Part shown: positions 1 through 9,860 of the stretch, one piece after another
Layout of the letters: the number at the start of each line of letters is the position of its first letter
How positions within the stretch are numbered: position 1 is the stretch's first letter
Origin: Rachicladosporium sp. CCFEE 5018
Taxonomy: Eukaryota; Ascomycota; Dothideomycetes; Cladosporiales; Cladosporiaceae
Direction: 5' to 3'
DNA: 64,000 bases
NCBI GenBank assembly: GCA_002077045.2
Contig: KZ111159.1
Location: 248,001-312,000 of the forward strand
Notes under the pieces: model-generated
Database searches by the model: none
Told to the model about the DNA's origin: nothing
The model's input: only the letters and a program-made list of their open reading frames with translations
Made by a program: the position numbers and the translations under genes

Positions 1-789
1 CTACTGGCGCATCGGGACTGCTTCTTCCACAAGTGAGACTCGCGAGCAGAGGCATGTAAGATGGGAGACGGAGAGGGTGGACTCGCAGACGACGCTGGCA
101 GAAAGTGCTGCAACACCGAAGGTACTATGCTACCAGTAATGTACTCTACACTTTCGCTGACGATACATGCAGAGCAGGAGAGCTACGTCCTTCTTCAAGC
201 CATCGCCGAAACGACAGCCGCTCTCGTCAGTTGTCGCCAATGGAGCTGCTGTTACGAGGAGTTTCGGTACGGGGTTCAGGAGTTATCTCGAGCGGTTGTA
301 GGGGCTTGAGGGGACGCGAAGGCGGTAATGTGTAATGGCTAATCGCTTGGAGTGTATTTCTGGTAGACCAGATGCGTTTGTGGTGCAAATAAGAGAAGCA
401 ATGTTACTGAGCGCATTTCTCTTGCTCTCTTGCTGCGGTCATCTTTCGCTGGCTGTACCTTCCGCTTTCGGACAGTGAAGCCGACGTCAACAGATAGTGG
501 GGAAGCTTCGGAGGGACCCTGCAGGTGACACACCTCTTGTTCACGCTTTCTGGCGGTTGAAGCGGCAAGATATAGGAAGAAGCTATCTCTGTGTTGCGAA
601 GTATTTCCAGTGAGGTGCAGTTTTACTGATCAAACCTTTCCTCTTCACTCATTTCTTCGCTTTCCATCTCCCACTCTCCACTCTACCATTATCACCATCA
701 CCGTTGTCCTTGCTCTAGCGTAGCATACCAGGTGGATCAACGCCCGCTACGAGCATATCGCCACCTTTTGGAAGTACACAAACACAGCA
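1..789. other. Upstream region of the GABA transaminase gene
   Basis: No gene is supported here. The open frames are short and resemble no family I know. The last 150 bases before the ATG at 790 are pyrimidine-rich (runs of CTC, TCC and CAC from about 640), as is common in 5' leaders of filamentous fungal genes, so part of this stretch is probably promoter and 5'UTR. Confidence 0.5.
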
Positions 790-2399
790 ATGGCGTCCTT
801 CGCCCGCTCAGCAGCTCGGCTGCAACCTGCAGTCAGGCTCGCAACCAGGAACAACATCACACGCCGCACAATGGCGACTCAGACGCCACCTCGAGCAGCA
901 TCAGCGGCAGCAGCACAACAGATATCCTCTCACAGCTCAGCAGAAGAGTCTCTCTTCCCAGGCGAGCCCTCAGGACCCAGTATTCGGACTCAGATACCTG
1001 GGCCTAAGGCCATGGCGGCCATTGGCAAGCTCGACCAGACGTTCGAGACTCGCAGTTTGAACATGATGTGCAACTACCAGGACTCCTTCGGCAACTACAT
1101 CGCAGACGTTGACGGCAACGTCCTGCTCGATGTCTACGCCCAGATTGCCAGCATTCCCGTTGGCTACAGCAACCCCAACCTCATGCAAGCCGCCATGAGC
1201 CCACAGATGATCTCGGCCATCATCAACCGTCCAGCAATGGGTAACTTCCCGCAGCACGATTGGGCGGAGATCCTGGAGACTGGCATGCTCCGCGTGGCAC
1301 CAAAGGGCTTGAACCAGGTCCTCACTGCCACTGCGGGCTCAGACGCCAATGAGCTGGCCTACAAAGCGGCGTTCATGTGGAAAGCGCAGCAGCGTCGTGG
1401 TAGCTACAACGCCGATTTCTCAGCTGAAGACATCGAGTCCTCGATGAACAACCAGACCCCTGGCTCGCCCAACATGTCCATCCTCTCCTTCAAGACCGGT
1501 TTCCACGGCCGTCTCTTCGGTTCCCTCTCCACGACTCGCTCAAAGCCGATCCACAAACTTGACATTCCTGCGTTCGACTGGCCGCAAGCTTCATTCCCAG
1601 CTCTCAAGTATCCACTTGAAGACCACGTGCAAGAGAACGCAAAGGAGGAGCAGCGCTGCTTGGAGGAGTTCGAGCACGTCCTCACGACCTTCCACTCCCC
1701 GCCTGCTGCTATTATTGTCGAGCCCATTCAATCTGAGGGCGGTGACAACCATGCTTCGCCAGCTTTCTTCCAGGGTCTCCGCGCCATCACGAAGAAACAC
1801 GATGTCCTTATGATTGTGGATGAAGTCCAGACGGGTGTGGGAGCGACGGGCAAGTTCTGGGCTCATGATCACTGGAATCTGCAAGACCCGCCAGACATGG
1901 TGACCTTCAGTAAGAAGGCGCAGGCGGCTGGGTATTACTTTGGCAATCCTGAGCTGCGACCGAACAAGCCGTACAGGCAGTTCAACACGTAAGTCTTCTT
2001 CTCCACAACCCAACGTTCACCATAGGCTTGCTAACATCCTTTTCCAGCTGGCTCGGCGACCCCGCCCGCGCCCTCCTCTTCCGCGCCATCATCGACGAAA
2101 TCGAGCGTCTTAACCTCGTCGAGAACACAGCCACCACAGGCGCCTACCTGTACTCTGGTCTCGAGTCCCTCGCGCAGAAATACCCCAAGGAAATCCAGAA
2201 TTTGCGTGGCAAGGGACAGGGCACGTTCATTGCGTGGGACTCACCGCGCAGGGATGAGGTGCTGAAGAAGGCCAAGGGCGAGGGGATCAATATTGGAGGG
2301 AGTGGGGCTATGGCGGTAAGATTGAGGCCTATGTTGATTTTCCAGAAGAGGCATGCGGATATTTTGTTGGAGGGCTTGGAGAGGGTTATGAAAACGTAA
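790..2399 (+). CDS. 4-aminobutyrate aminotransferase (GABA transaminase), mitochondrial
   Basis: This PLP-dependent class III aminotransferase moves the amino group of GABA to 2-oxoglutarate, giving succinate semialdehyde and glutamate (GABA shunt). Exons are 790-1988 and 2048-2399; the 59-nt intron has a GTAAGT donor and TTTCCAG acceptor, and joining gives 516 aa, a normal length for fungal UGA1/GatA enzymes plus a presequence. The first 40 residues are rich in Arg, Ala and Ser without acids, as in a mitochondrial targeting peptide; a second Met at residue 28 could give a shorter form. Visible landmarks are the cofactor-binding DEVQTGVG at 344-351 and the Schiff-base lysine in VTFSKK at about 375-376. 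The second exon carries the C-terminal domain with the family motif GSGAMAVRLRP. The function call is firm; cellular location is inferred from the leader. Confidence 0.93.
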
Positions 2400-2958
2400 G
2401 AACCGTGCTAGACCACGGCGTGGAGCAATGATCGAGCTGTTTGCGCCAGCTGGCGCCGTGATGATGACTTGAGTACGGCGTTGTCTGGCGTTTGGGAAGC
2501 GAAAAGCGCGCTGTTAGTGTAGCTTGTCATAGGGACGTCAATTGTGGCAGTTCACCATAAGAATAGGCTGAACGCAAATGAACCCATTTCCACTACGATT
2601 TGGTCTCCATACGTCTCTGCCACTGCCAGTTGGTCATGTCATGAAGTCCCTCTCGCTCGCTTGCTTGACGTTCCACACTGCCCACTTCACCAACTGCGTT
2701 TCTCCGTAGGCTACTGCGTGATCGAGTTTCCTTCATGACTTGTGAACGTGAGAGTTGGCTCAAGTAGGTGGGATGACCGTAGATTCGCGGCACGCTCGAT
2801 ATGCGCGCGGATTACACCACTTTCTACCGCTTCACATTGCTGCCTGAGCCGCCAGAGGAACCGCCTTGCCCGCCATCGCCACCTCGCCCTAGTGCCTTGG
2901 TCAGCAGATCTTTCCGACGTGGAGGAGACCACTACTTACCACCGCCACCCCGCGGTGG
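2400..2958. other. Region between convergent genes; contains a second Gly-rich intron-exon unit
   Basis: This is the 3' side of both the GABA transaminase gene and the HeLo-domain gene. Positions 2400-2820 show nothing I can assign. Positions 2824-2958, read on the minus strand, repeat the last intron and exon of the HeLo gene and are listed separately. The proline-rich plus-strand frames here are only the complement of those glycine codons. Confidence 0.5.
2824..2958 (-). repeat. Tandem copy of an intron plus Gly-rich exon downstream of the HeLo gene
   Basis: On the minus strand the block GGTGGTAAGT, then GATCTGCTGAC, then GGGCAAGGCGG, then GGCGGCTCAGG repeats the arrangement at the 3' end of the HeLo gene (3097-2975). 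It has its own donor (base 2939), branch point CTGAC and acceptor (base 2889), giving a 51-nt intron. The following exon from 2888 is open to a TAG at 2824-2826 and encodes a Gly/Ser-rich tail very like the first. The phase is the same as in the first unit, so the donor at 3091 could also splice directly to 2888 and stay in frame. This may be an alternative last exon or the remnant of a longer Gly-rich tail now cut short by the TGA at 2959-2961. Confidence 0.6.
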
Positions 2959-4001
2959 TCAGGCACCGCCACCGGATACCTCATTTCCTCCTGAGCCACC
3001 AGAAGCCCCGCCTTGCGACCCACCGCCCCCTTGTCCCAGTCTTGTCAGCAGCAGATCCGCCTGACATCGAGTGAATAGGATCACGACTTACCACCACCTC
3101 CTGGGGGTTTGCGCGGGCCCCCAAAAAATTCGTTTCCCCCGATGTCGTACGATGCGGCATTGTAATTCGACCCAATCCTCACATTAGAATTGCCACCCGC
3201 CTTCAGGTTACGCATGCTTATCGAACTTCCCTCCTTCCCACCTGCAAAGCCACTGTCAATGTTATCGCCCACATGCACCACGGTATTGCCATACGCCTCC
3301 AAATCCTGCAGAGTGTAGCCGAGCCTTGCGTCCACTTTCGCTGCCGCTCTATGCACTTCCTGAATCGCTTCCTCTGGCTCGTCGATGGCTGAGGGCTGGA
3401 TGGCGGCGGCTTCTGCTTTTGTAGCGGCGCGAAGAGCGGGCTCGAGCGAGGGGAAGATCTGCTCGATATTCGTTACCAGGCGGGAGATCTTCAGGACTAG
3501 CTCGTTCATTTTGTCGGAGTCTGCTAGGGCCCATTTCGTGCGGTCTGCGAGCGTGACCTCTTTGCTCAGTCCAGGTGACCGGAACTTCTCCACGGCGTTG
3601 CGCACTTTCTCCGTGAGCCGCGACTTGTCGACCACCGCGACTATTCCCGCCTGCTGCCGTTCACCTGTGCTGCTCGCCTCACCAGGTCGATCGCCCCCCT
3701 TGCTCTCCCGCTCATACGACTTGCCAATCTCGTAAGCGTCCTGCAATCGTGCTTTTATAGTCAGCAGCCACGACTCCGCTAGATCGCCTTGCTCAGCCGT
3801 GGCATTCGGATCCGGATGTTCGCGATAGGTCTTCTCCCAGCGCGCTAGACGGGCTCCCAGCATGGTGATCTCGAGCGCGGCATCTTGGTAGGCGGACTTG
3901 AAGGCTCGGCCGGTGTTGACGCGGGAGATGAGATTCAGAGAAGAATCGACGAGGCCGGCAAGGGCGACGCCGCCGATTACTAGGCCCGCGATCTCGGCCA
4001 T
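2959..4001 (-). CDS. HeLo-domain protein with candidate amyloid motif and Gly-rich tail
   Basis: The first 225 residues match the HeLo (prion-inhibition and propagation) type: a hydrophobic Gly/Ala-rich start (MAEIAGLVIGGVALAGLVDS) followed by helices with patterns such as DAALEITMLGARLARWEKTY. In fungi these domains are membrane-active cell-death executors triggered by amyloid templating. Two pseudo-repeats follow, GNTVVHVGDN at 238-247 and GNSNVRIGSN at 270-279, 32 residues apart, then GGNEFFGG; this recalls the paired amyloid motifs of HET-s and the sigma/Ses_B type, but no alignment was run. Exons on the minus strand are 4001-3092 and 3029-2959 with a 62-nt intron (GTAAGT, CTGAC, ACAAG), giving 326 aa. 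Without splicing the frame stops at 3081 after 306 aa. The tail is Gly/Ser-rich. Domain call good; amyloid motif is inference. No NLR or lipase partner gene lies beside it. Confidence 0.72.
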
Positions 4002-4482
4002 TGTTGGGTAAGACTCGATGCGAAGTTAGTACAACACGGAGAGGTAGCTAAAATGCGTTGTGCTCAGGATCTGGAGGAGAGAGGGAAGCTGGAAAGGAAG
4101 ACTACAGGAAGAAGAAAGGAGGAGAGAGAGCGGCCTCAATGACTTGGCTGCGTACCATAGCTCTAATGCACGAGGCTGTGCTATGCTTCACGCCACTTCA
4201 TGCATGGCGCTCTGGAGCTGCAGCTTCTTGCGGCACTAGACTTCCCAAGGGAACATATCAAGATCGCAGCGCGAAAATTGCAGAACGTGCAGGTGTTCGC
4301 CGAAGAGCGATGGCCTGTAGCAAAGTGGAGTGAGACGATGAGCGCGAAGTGCGGTGCAGGCACAGAGCTCGGACCACACATCAGATCATTCGCGAGTTCA
4401 TCTCACTCGAAACCCTGGCAGTCCGCCGTCCGAGCAGATATAGACATGTTCATGCTTTCATCCCCATTCTATATGTCTCTCC
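4002..4482. other. Intergenic, upstream of the HeLo gene
   Basis: The HeLo gene starts at 4001 and the Q/G-rich gene ends at 4483, both on the minus strand, so this stretch holds the HeLo promoter and the 3' flank of nothing else I can name. It is purine-rich at 4075-4135. No convincing coding region or RNA is seen. Confidence 0.45.
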
Positions 4483-5642
4483 TCACCAACCCGGATTCGG
4501 CGCCCCACCTCCATACCCCTGCCCCGCCTGCGCGTGATGACTCCCCGCCCCCGGGAACCCAGAGTGCCCTTGATCGTGCTGACTGCCAGCTCCCGGGTAC
4601 CCACCGCTCTGCTGCTGCGGAGGCGGCTGCTGCCCATAACCGCCCTGCTGTCCACCATAGCCACCTTGCTGCTGTGGAGGGCCACCGTAGCCTCCTTGCG
4701 GTTGCCCGTACTGACCACCCTGATCATACCCACCGTAGCCTTGACCCTGAGGCGCAGGAGGCGGGTATTGGCCACGCTGGGGGTTAAAAGCTTGGTAGCT
4801 GCCTTGCTGCTGCTGGGGAGGCTGGTTGTGTTGGTCGTAGTTCGGCGTGTGGGATTGGTATTGGTCGTGCGGAGGCTGGTGGGCGGAGCCGTAGCCGCCT
4901 GGTGTAGGATTTGGAGATGGCTGGCCATATGGTGCTGGCTGACCGTAAGGCTGTTGTTGTGGTGCACCATAAGACTGTTGGTGCTGGAGTGGTTGGTGTT
5001 GAGGTTGCTGGTGTTGAGGTTGGGAGTTATAGCTCGAGTCGTGGTGTGGTGTGGGAGCGCCGTAGGACTGCTGCCCGCCTGGCGCGTTGTACTGGCCAGA
5101 CTGAGCTTGGTAGCTCTGCTGGTAGGACGTGGGCGGTGCAGTACCGGTGTACGTTCCGCTCGAGTTGCCGTTCGAAGAGTATCCGTAGCCTCCAGAAGGC
5201 GGTTTGTTGTGGCCACCAAGCAGACCGCCAGCGAGCGAGCCAATGAGCCCACCGCTGCCACTACTACTGCTGTGAGACTGTTGGCTCTGTCCGTAGCCCT
5301 GACTTTGCCCATGACCCTGCTGTTGCTGTGGCTTGCTGCCGCCTCCAAGGAATGACTGCGCGATCCCACCGAGGCCAGAGGACGAGCTTCCACCGCCATG
5401 CCCGCTGTTGCTGCTCCCGCCTAGAAACTGCGAAGCTAACCCGCCAACAAGACCGCCCTGCGACTGTGATCCAGATTGCTTGCCCATAGCCATGTTCATG
5501 AGCGAACCCTGAAATTCCCGTCAGCTCCGTTCTACGTCCTTCCCACTGTAGAGTAACTCACTCCCAAGCTCCTGTCCGACTCCCCTGCGCCTCCAGGACC
5601 ACCTTGCCCGTTCTGATCAGGCGTCCCATACGGATTCGACAT
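4483..5642 (-). CDS. Q/G/Y/P-rich low-complexity (prion-like) protein
   Basis: Function unknown. Exon 1 (5642-5562, 27 codons, starting MSNPYGTPDQNGQGG) and exon 2 (5508-4483) are joined across a 53-nt intron with a GTGAGT donor, GCTGAC branch and TTTCAG acceptor, giving 368 aa. The ATG inside exon 2 at 5499 would give a shorter product but leaves a perfect intron unexplained, so I prefer the spliced start. Hydrophobic Gly-rich segments of the form GGLxGGLASQFLGG and GGLIGSLAGGLLGG occur about every 30 residues in the first third. The rest is repeats of YGQP, QGGYGG and QQQ, with almost no charged residues. This composition is typical of phase-separating or prion-like proteins, or of cell-wall-associated proteins lacking a signal peptide. 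Long antisense frames here are artefacts of the biased composition. Confidence 0.7.
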
Positions 5643-6518
5643 TACAGGCGCAGGCGTACTCCCAGGCGTGGGGACTTGTGGTGCAGCAGTCGTAGGCGTG
5701 TCCCAGGTCGATTCGCCGGTGCTGATTTGAACGTAGTAGTACTTCTTCGATCTTCAGCGTTCGATTTGTCAGTGAGTGACTCAAGTAGGTGTTGTTGTAG
5801 CAATGCATGCTCCGAGGCGCAGTCAAACACCGATCGTCACTCACTTGGCGTCCCACTGCGCGATCCTTTACATTCACATCGTCAGTGCCAAGCCCGTTGA
5901 TCTGTCCATGACCGCACGTGCAATCAGAAGGGAGGACTGCAGAACGCACCAGCCTGGCGGGAGATTGGGTGGAGAGAAGCTGGGCCCAGCGTCGGGCGTC
6001 TCTGGAGCTTCCATAAACGTGCGAGGTGCTGCGTGAGGTAGTAAAGCAAGTGACTTCAAAAGAGACCAATTCAGGCAAATCGCGGCGCACTTCGCGAAAG
6101 GCTAGATTGTGAAGGGTAGGGGATACGAAGTACGACAAACAAAACTAAGCTGTCCAGAAAGTGCTCGGCAATGTGAACGATTGCATCCGAGACACCAAAG
6201 GTCTAGTGAATGCACTGCTCTATCGCTGACACAGAGCGTGCATGATGGCGCCAGCTGTGTGTGGCTGTGTAGAACGGCTATTTGGACGCGAGAGTTACGC
6301 GCAAGTGTTGTACCAAAAAGAGCTCTCACAATCGAACGCAAAGTAAGCTACACGGGTAGCATACTCAAGTATCATCCCGCTAGTCTTCGCACAATGGCAA
6401 TCTGACAATCATGCTCCATGTACCGTGAAGCCTAGTCCATGCCCAGCTACACTAGCAGCTCTGCGCCTACGCCTGTCTCCGACCATCTGCGCCTCTTCTT
6501 CTCCAGCACATCAGACAT
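5643..6518. other. Intergenic between alpha-tubulin 3' end and the Q/G-rich gene
   Basis: Both neighbours are on the minus strand, so this holds the promoter and leader of the Q/G-rich gene and the 3'UTR of alpha-tubulin. The several open frames overlap each other on both strands and show no family resemblance. I see no RNA gene or repeat. Confidence 0.45.
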
Positions 6519-8223
6519 CTAGTACTCAGCCTCAGCGCCCTCATCGCCCTCAGTAGAGTCCGCAGCAACCTCCTCGTAGTCACGCTCGAGCGCAGCAAGA
6601 TCCTCACGAGCCTCGGAGAACTCACCCTCCTCCATACCCTCACCCACATACCAGTGCACGAAGGCACGCTTGCTGTACATGAGATCGAACTTGTGTGACA
6701 GCGCGGACCACGCCTCAGCAATGGCAGTAGTGTTGCTCAACATGCACACGGCGCGGTTGACCTTGGCGAGATCGCCGTTGGGCACCATCATAGGTGGCTG
6801 GTAGCAGATACCGAGCTTGAAGCCGGTCGGGCACCAGTCGACGAACTGGATGGTGCGCTTGGTCTTGAGGGTGGCGACTGCGGCGTGGGTGTCCTTGGGG
6901 ACGACGTCGCCGCGGTAGAGCAGGCAGGTGGCCATGTACTTACCGTTGCGGGGGTCGCACTTCACCATCTGGTTGTTGGGCTCGAAGCAGGCCATGGAGA
7001 TCTCCTGCACGCTGTTGGCCTCGTGGGCAGCCTTGGCGGCGGAGACGATCGGGGCATAGGCGACGAGAGGGAAGTGGATGCGTGGGTAGGGGACGAGGTT
7101 GGTCTGGAACTCGTTGAGATCGACGTTGAGGGAGCCGTCGAAGCGGAGGGATGCGGTGATGGAGGAGACGACTGTGAAGCTTGTCAGTGGTCTGTCTTGG
7201 CTTGCTGCTGGACCAAATGTAACACGTACCCTGCGCGATCAGGCGGTTCAAGTTCTCATAGTTGGGGCGCTCAATGCCCAAGTTGCGACGGCAGATGTCG
7301 TAGATGGCCTCGTTGTCGACCATGAAGGAGCAGTCACTGTGCTCGAGAGTGGTGTGGGTTGTGAGGATGGAGTTATATGGCTCCACCACTGAGGTGGCGA
7401 CCTGAGGTGCCGGGTACACACAGAACTCCAGCTTGCACTTCTTGCCGTAGTCGACTGACAGACGCTCCATAAGCAGCGCACCGAAGCCGGAACCAGTTCC
7501 TCCACCGAAGCTGTGGAAGACAAGGAAACCTTGCAGCCCGGAGCAGTTGTCTGCGACATGGCGCACCTTGTCAAGGACTTGGTCGATCAGCTCCTTGCCG
7601 ACTGTGTAGTGTCCACGTGCGTAGTTGTTCGAGGCGTCCTCCTTGCCTGTGATCATCTGCTCGGGGTGGAAGAGGGATCGGTAGGTGCCGGTGCGGACCT
7701 CGTCGACGACATTCGGCTCGAGATCGCAGTAGATCGTGCGCGGCACGTACTTGCCGTTGCCTGTACTGTCTGTTAGTGCTTGTAGTGTTGCACTCTACAG
7801 ATCTGTGTTGTCGTACCGGTCTCGGAGAAGAAGGTCGAGAAACCTTGGTCGGTGTCGTTGGCCTTGCGCTCCTCAGTGAGGAAGCCATCGGGCTATAGAA
7901 GAGTCAGTCGATGTAGTGATACTCTAAGAGAGCATTTGCCTTACCTGGATGCCATGCTCGAGGCAGTACAGCTATTTCCCAATCAAGTCAGTATATTCGT
8001 ACTCAGGCACCCATATTCCGACCATGTCCAGACTCCATCCTCGTGCTTTTGGCTTCAGGGCGCTTCTGACTGACCTCCCAGCAGCTGTTGGCGATTTGGC
8101 AACCGGCTTGGCCGACTATACGCGAAATTGTCAATTATTGTTGCCTTCATCGCGAAGACTTGATCTGGCGGTCAGGACGCGTGAGGATTTGTGCGTACCG
8201 TTCAATGAGATGACTTCGCGCAT
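6519..8223 (-). CDS. Alpha-tubulin
   Basis: Alpha subunit of the tubulin heterodimer; it binds non-exchangeable GTP and builds spindle and cytoplasmic microtubules. Six minus-strand exons, 8223-8199, 8115-8075, 7971-7945, 7892-7817, 7760-7230 and 7171-6519, join to exactly 450 aa, the normal alpha-tubulin length. The five introns (83, 103, 52, 56 and 58 nt) all have GT donors and AG acceptors. Exon 1 is only 25 nt (MREVISLN) and exon 3 is 27 nt (LYCLEHGIQ), typical of intron-dense fungal tubulin genes. Landmarks are the signature GGGTGSG, the catalytic loop region with DLAKVNRAVCMLSN, and an acidic C-terminus ending in EY, the tyrosine that marks alpha rather than beta tubulin. Identification is certain; whether a second alpha-tubulin gene exists elsewhere cannot be seen. 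Confidence 0.97.
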
Positions 8224-8611
8224 ATTTGCGTGTTGCGGGGAGGTTGATGGGCGGAGAGGGGATAGATACAGTCACCTGCGCGGTGAGGACGACGATAGAG
8301 GCGGAGATGTCGAGGTGTTGGCGGAGTCCGTGGTTGAGTGTAGCGCGGATGTTCTCCTGCACCGTCGACCTTAGTGGGGCAGGAAGGAGTAAACAGAAAG
8401 CGGTTACTCCCGCTCCACCGCTTGGCATGCTTTCCCCCTCCAATTGGCTATCGCGCGATCTTCCATGTTTCTCATCGAATGTCAGTGTATGCTGCGCTGT
8501 GAAATCGCAACACAAGGCATGAGGATTAGAAACTCAAGTTGGTAGAGAGCATGATAACATAAACTGACTTATGTCGCCACGAGCTTCGGCTGGAGCCATT
8601 TGATTCTCACA
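8224..8611. other. Region upstream of alpha-tubulin and of the PGA1-like pseudogene
   Basis: It separates the alpha-tubulin start (8223, minus) from the start of the decayed PGA1-like gene (8612, plus). The tubulin promoter must lie here. No TATA-like or other clear motif is seen, and no coding region. Confidence 0.45.
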
Positions 8612-9347
8612 ATGAAGCTGCCAGGTCGGATTGCTCTTGTGTTTGCCTGGGCCGTGACTGCACTCGCAAACACTGAGAAAGTCACATTCGTTGCTCCGCC
8701 TTCCATAGGACTCTCAGATGACAGTCTAGTCTTGCCGCCCTCCAGCTAAGCACCATCACGCCAGAAAGGTCTACGGTCAGAACGGACATCAAGGTCGACT
8801 TTCCGACTCAAGACTCCCATAGCAGCGTGGACCATTGGTATCTGCTACGTACTCTAAACGCAGGCCAGCGATACGAGCTGCGCGTTTGCTAGGCCGCCGT
8901 GGTCAGTGTGAATGTTGCGGCAACAGCGTTTTCGCGCGACTGACAATCTGCTAGCAACCCACGGCCTTCAAAATCAGGTCATATGAGATATCAGAAGTCT
9001 TCGATACTCCGGATCTGATCCAGAACCTTGCTCTTTATGCCGCACGGCCTGATCGGAGACCACACAATAGCAGCATAGCTTTAACGGCAGACGGCAAAGA
9101 GTCCTTACTTTTCCTCCGTGTACAAGCAACTGCAGACTTCTTCACAACCAACACGACTCGCATGCTGGATCCGCCTCGTGTTGACATCGATCTCATATTG
9201 GACCCATATCTTTGGAACGTCTTCCCACGGTCGCTCGGACCTACGGCGGCCTACATCGTAGTGCTTGCCACTGGAGGCTGGTACGCGTCCGGAAGAGTCT
9301 GGCGTCACCTGGTCAATTTGGAACCTATCAAAGATCGCCGCGATTGA
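8612..9347 (+). pseudogene. PGA1-like GPI mannosyltransferase II co-activator, disrupted
   Basis: The conceptual protein resembles the fungal Pga1 family, the ER membrane partner of the second GPI-anchor mannosyltransferase (Gpi18). It begins with a signal peptide-like stretch (MKLPGRIALVFAWAVTALA) and KVTFVAPPSIGL. It then reads GQRYELRVC followed, after an intron, by QPTAFKIRSYEI. It ends with a membrane segment after DPYLWNVFPRSLGPTAAYI. Two lesions interrupt it. A one-base loss near 8731-8745 puts the reading in another frame (a TAA follows at 8748-8750 otherwise). A TAG at 8890-8892 sits where the family has Trp (RVCWAAT). The intron 8902-8954 (GTCAGT donor, CTGAC branch, CTAG acceptor) is intact, and the exon 8955-9347 is open with normal codons. 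This looks like a young pseudogene, or one carrying assembly errors. Confidence 0.72.
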
Positions 9348-9386
9348 AGAGGATCTCCGTGTAGTTGCTTGTGTCTTTCTGCAAGC

Positions 9387-9860
9387 ATGGAGTCGATGGA
9401 CGAGATCACAGACGACGATGCACAGCCCATCGGCAACATCGCGACACCCAACGATAATAGTACAGCTATGATAACCACGGTCCCGCCCCGACATCCATTC
9501 TACGCCATGCCATCGGAACTGATCTTCGACATCGTTGACCTTCTCCCGCCGGAAGCATTCATCAACCTCGCCTTTGCCAACTATCCTCTGCTCTCAGCGA
9601 ACGGACTTGCTCCCGCACTGTCGAGGCCGAGAGTAGCCTATATCACTACGAACACGAGACTACCTGCACTGTTCCCACTGATCAGGATGCCGGCAGAGAT
9701 CACCCTGCAGATCATGCGACATCTCAGGCCTCTGGACGTCATGCGTTTCGTGGTCGCGAACTATCAAGACCTGGCACGTCAAGGTATAGCTCCGCCAATG
9801 ACAGCAGAGATGATCTCGCAGCTCAGGATAGCGGTTGGTATCAGGCGTGGATTCGGCTGA
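9387..9860 (+). CDS. Protein with two F-box-like motifs
   Basis: A 157-residue protein starting at the first ATG, 9387. It carries two copies of a 36-residue F-box-like unit. One begins MPSELIFDIVDLLPPEAFIN and ends NYPLLSANGLAP. The other begins MPAEITLQIMRHLRPLDVM and ends NYQDLARQGIAP. Both keep the Leu/Pro pattern of F-boxes that bind Skp1, and the shared ends (NYxxL, then GLAP or GIAP) point to an internal duplication. There is no visible substrate-binding repeat such as LRR, WD40 or Kelch. A role as an SCF adaptor is a family inference only. It follows the broken PGA1-like gene on the same strand by 39 bp. Confidence 0.62.
   Translation: MESMDEITDDDAQPIGNIATPNDNSTAMITTVPPRHPFYAMPSELIFDIVDLLPPEAFINLAFANYPLLSANGLAPALSRPRVAYITTNTRLPALFPLIRMPAEITLQIMRHLRPLDVMRFVVANYQDLARQGIAPPMTAEMISQLRIAVGIRRGFG

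Noticed and set aside
2742..3074. Pro-rich plus-strand frames of 87-110 aa
   Set aside because: They are the complement of Gly codons in the duplicated minus-strand exons.
4458..5399. Long open frames on both strands over the Q/G-rich gene
   Set aside because: They arise from the low-complexity codon bias; only the spliced minus-strand frame has proper introns and a start.
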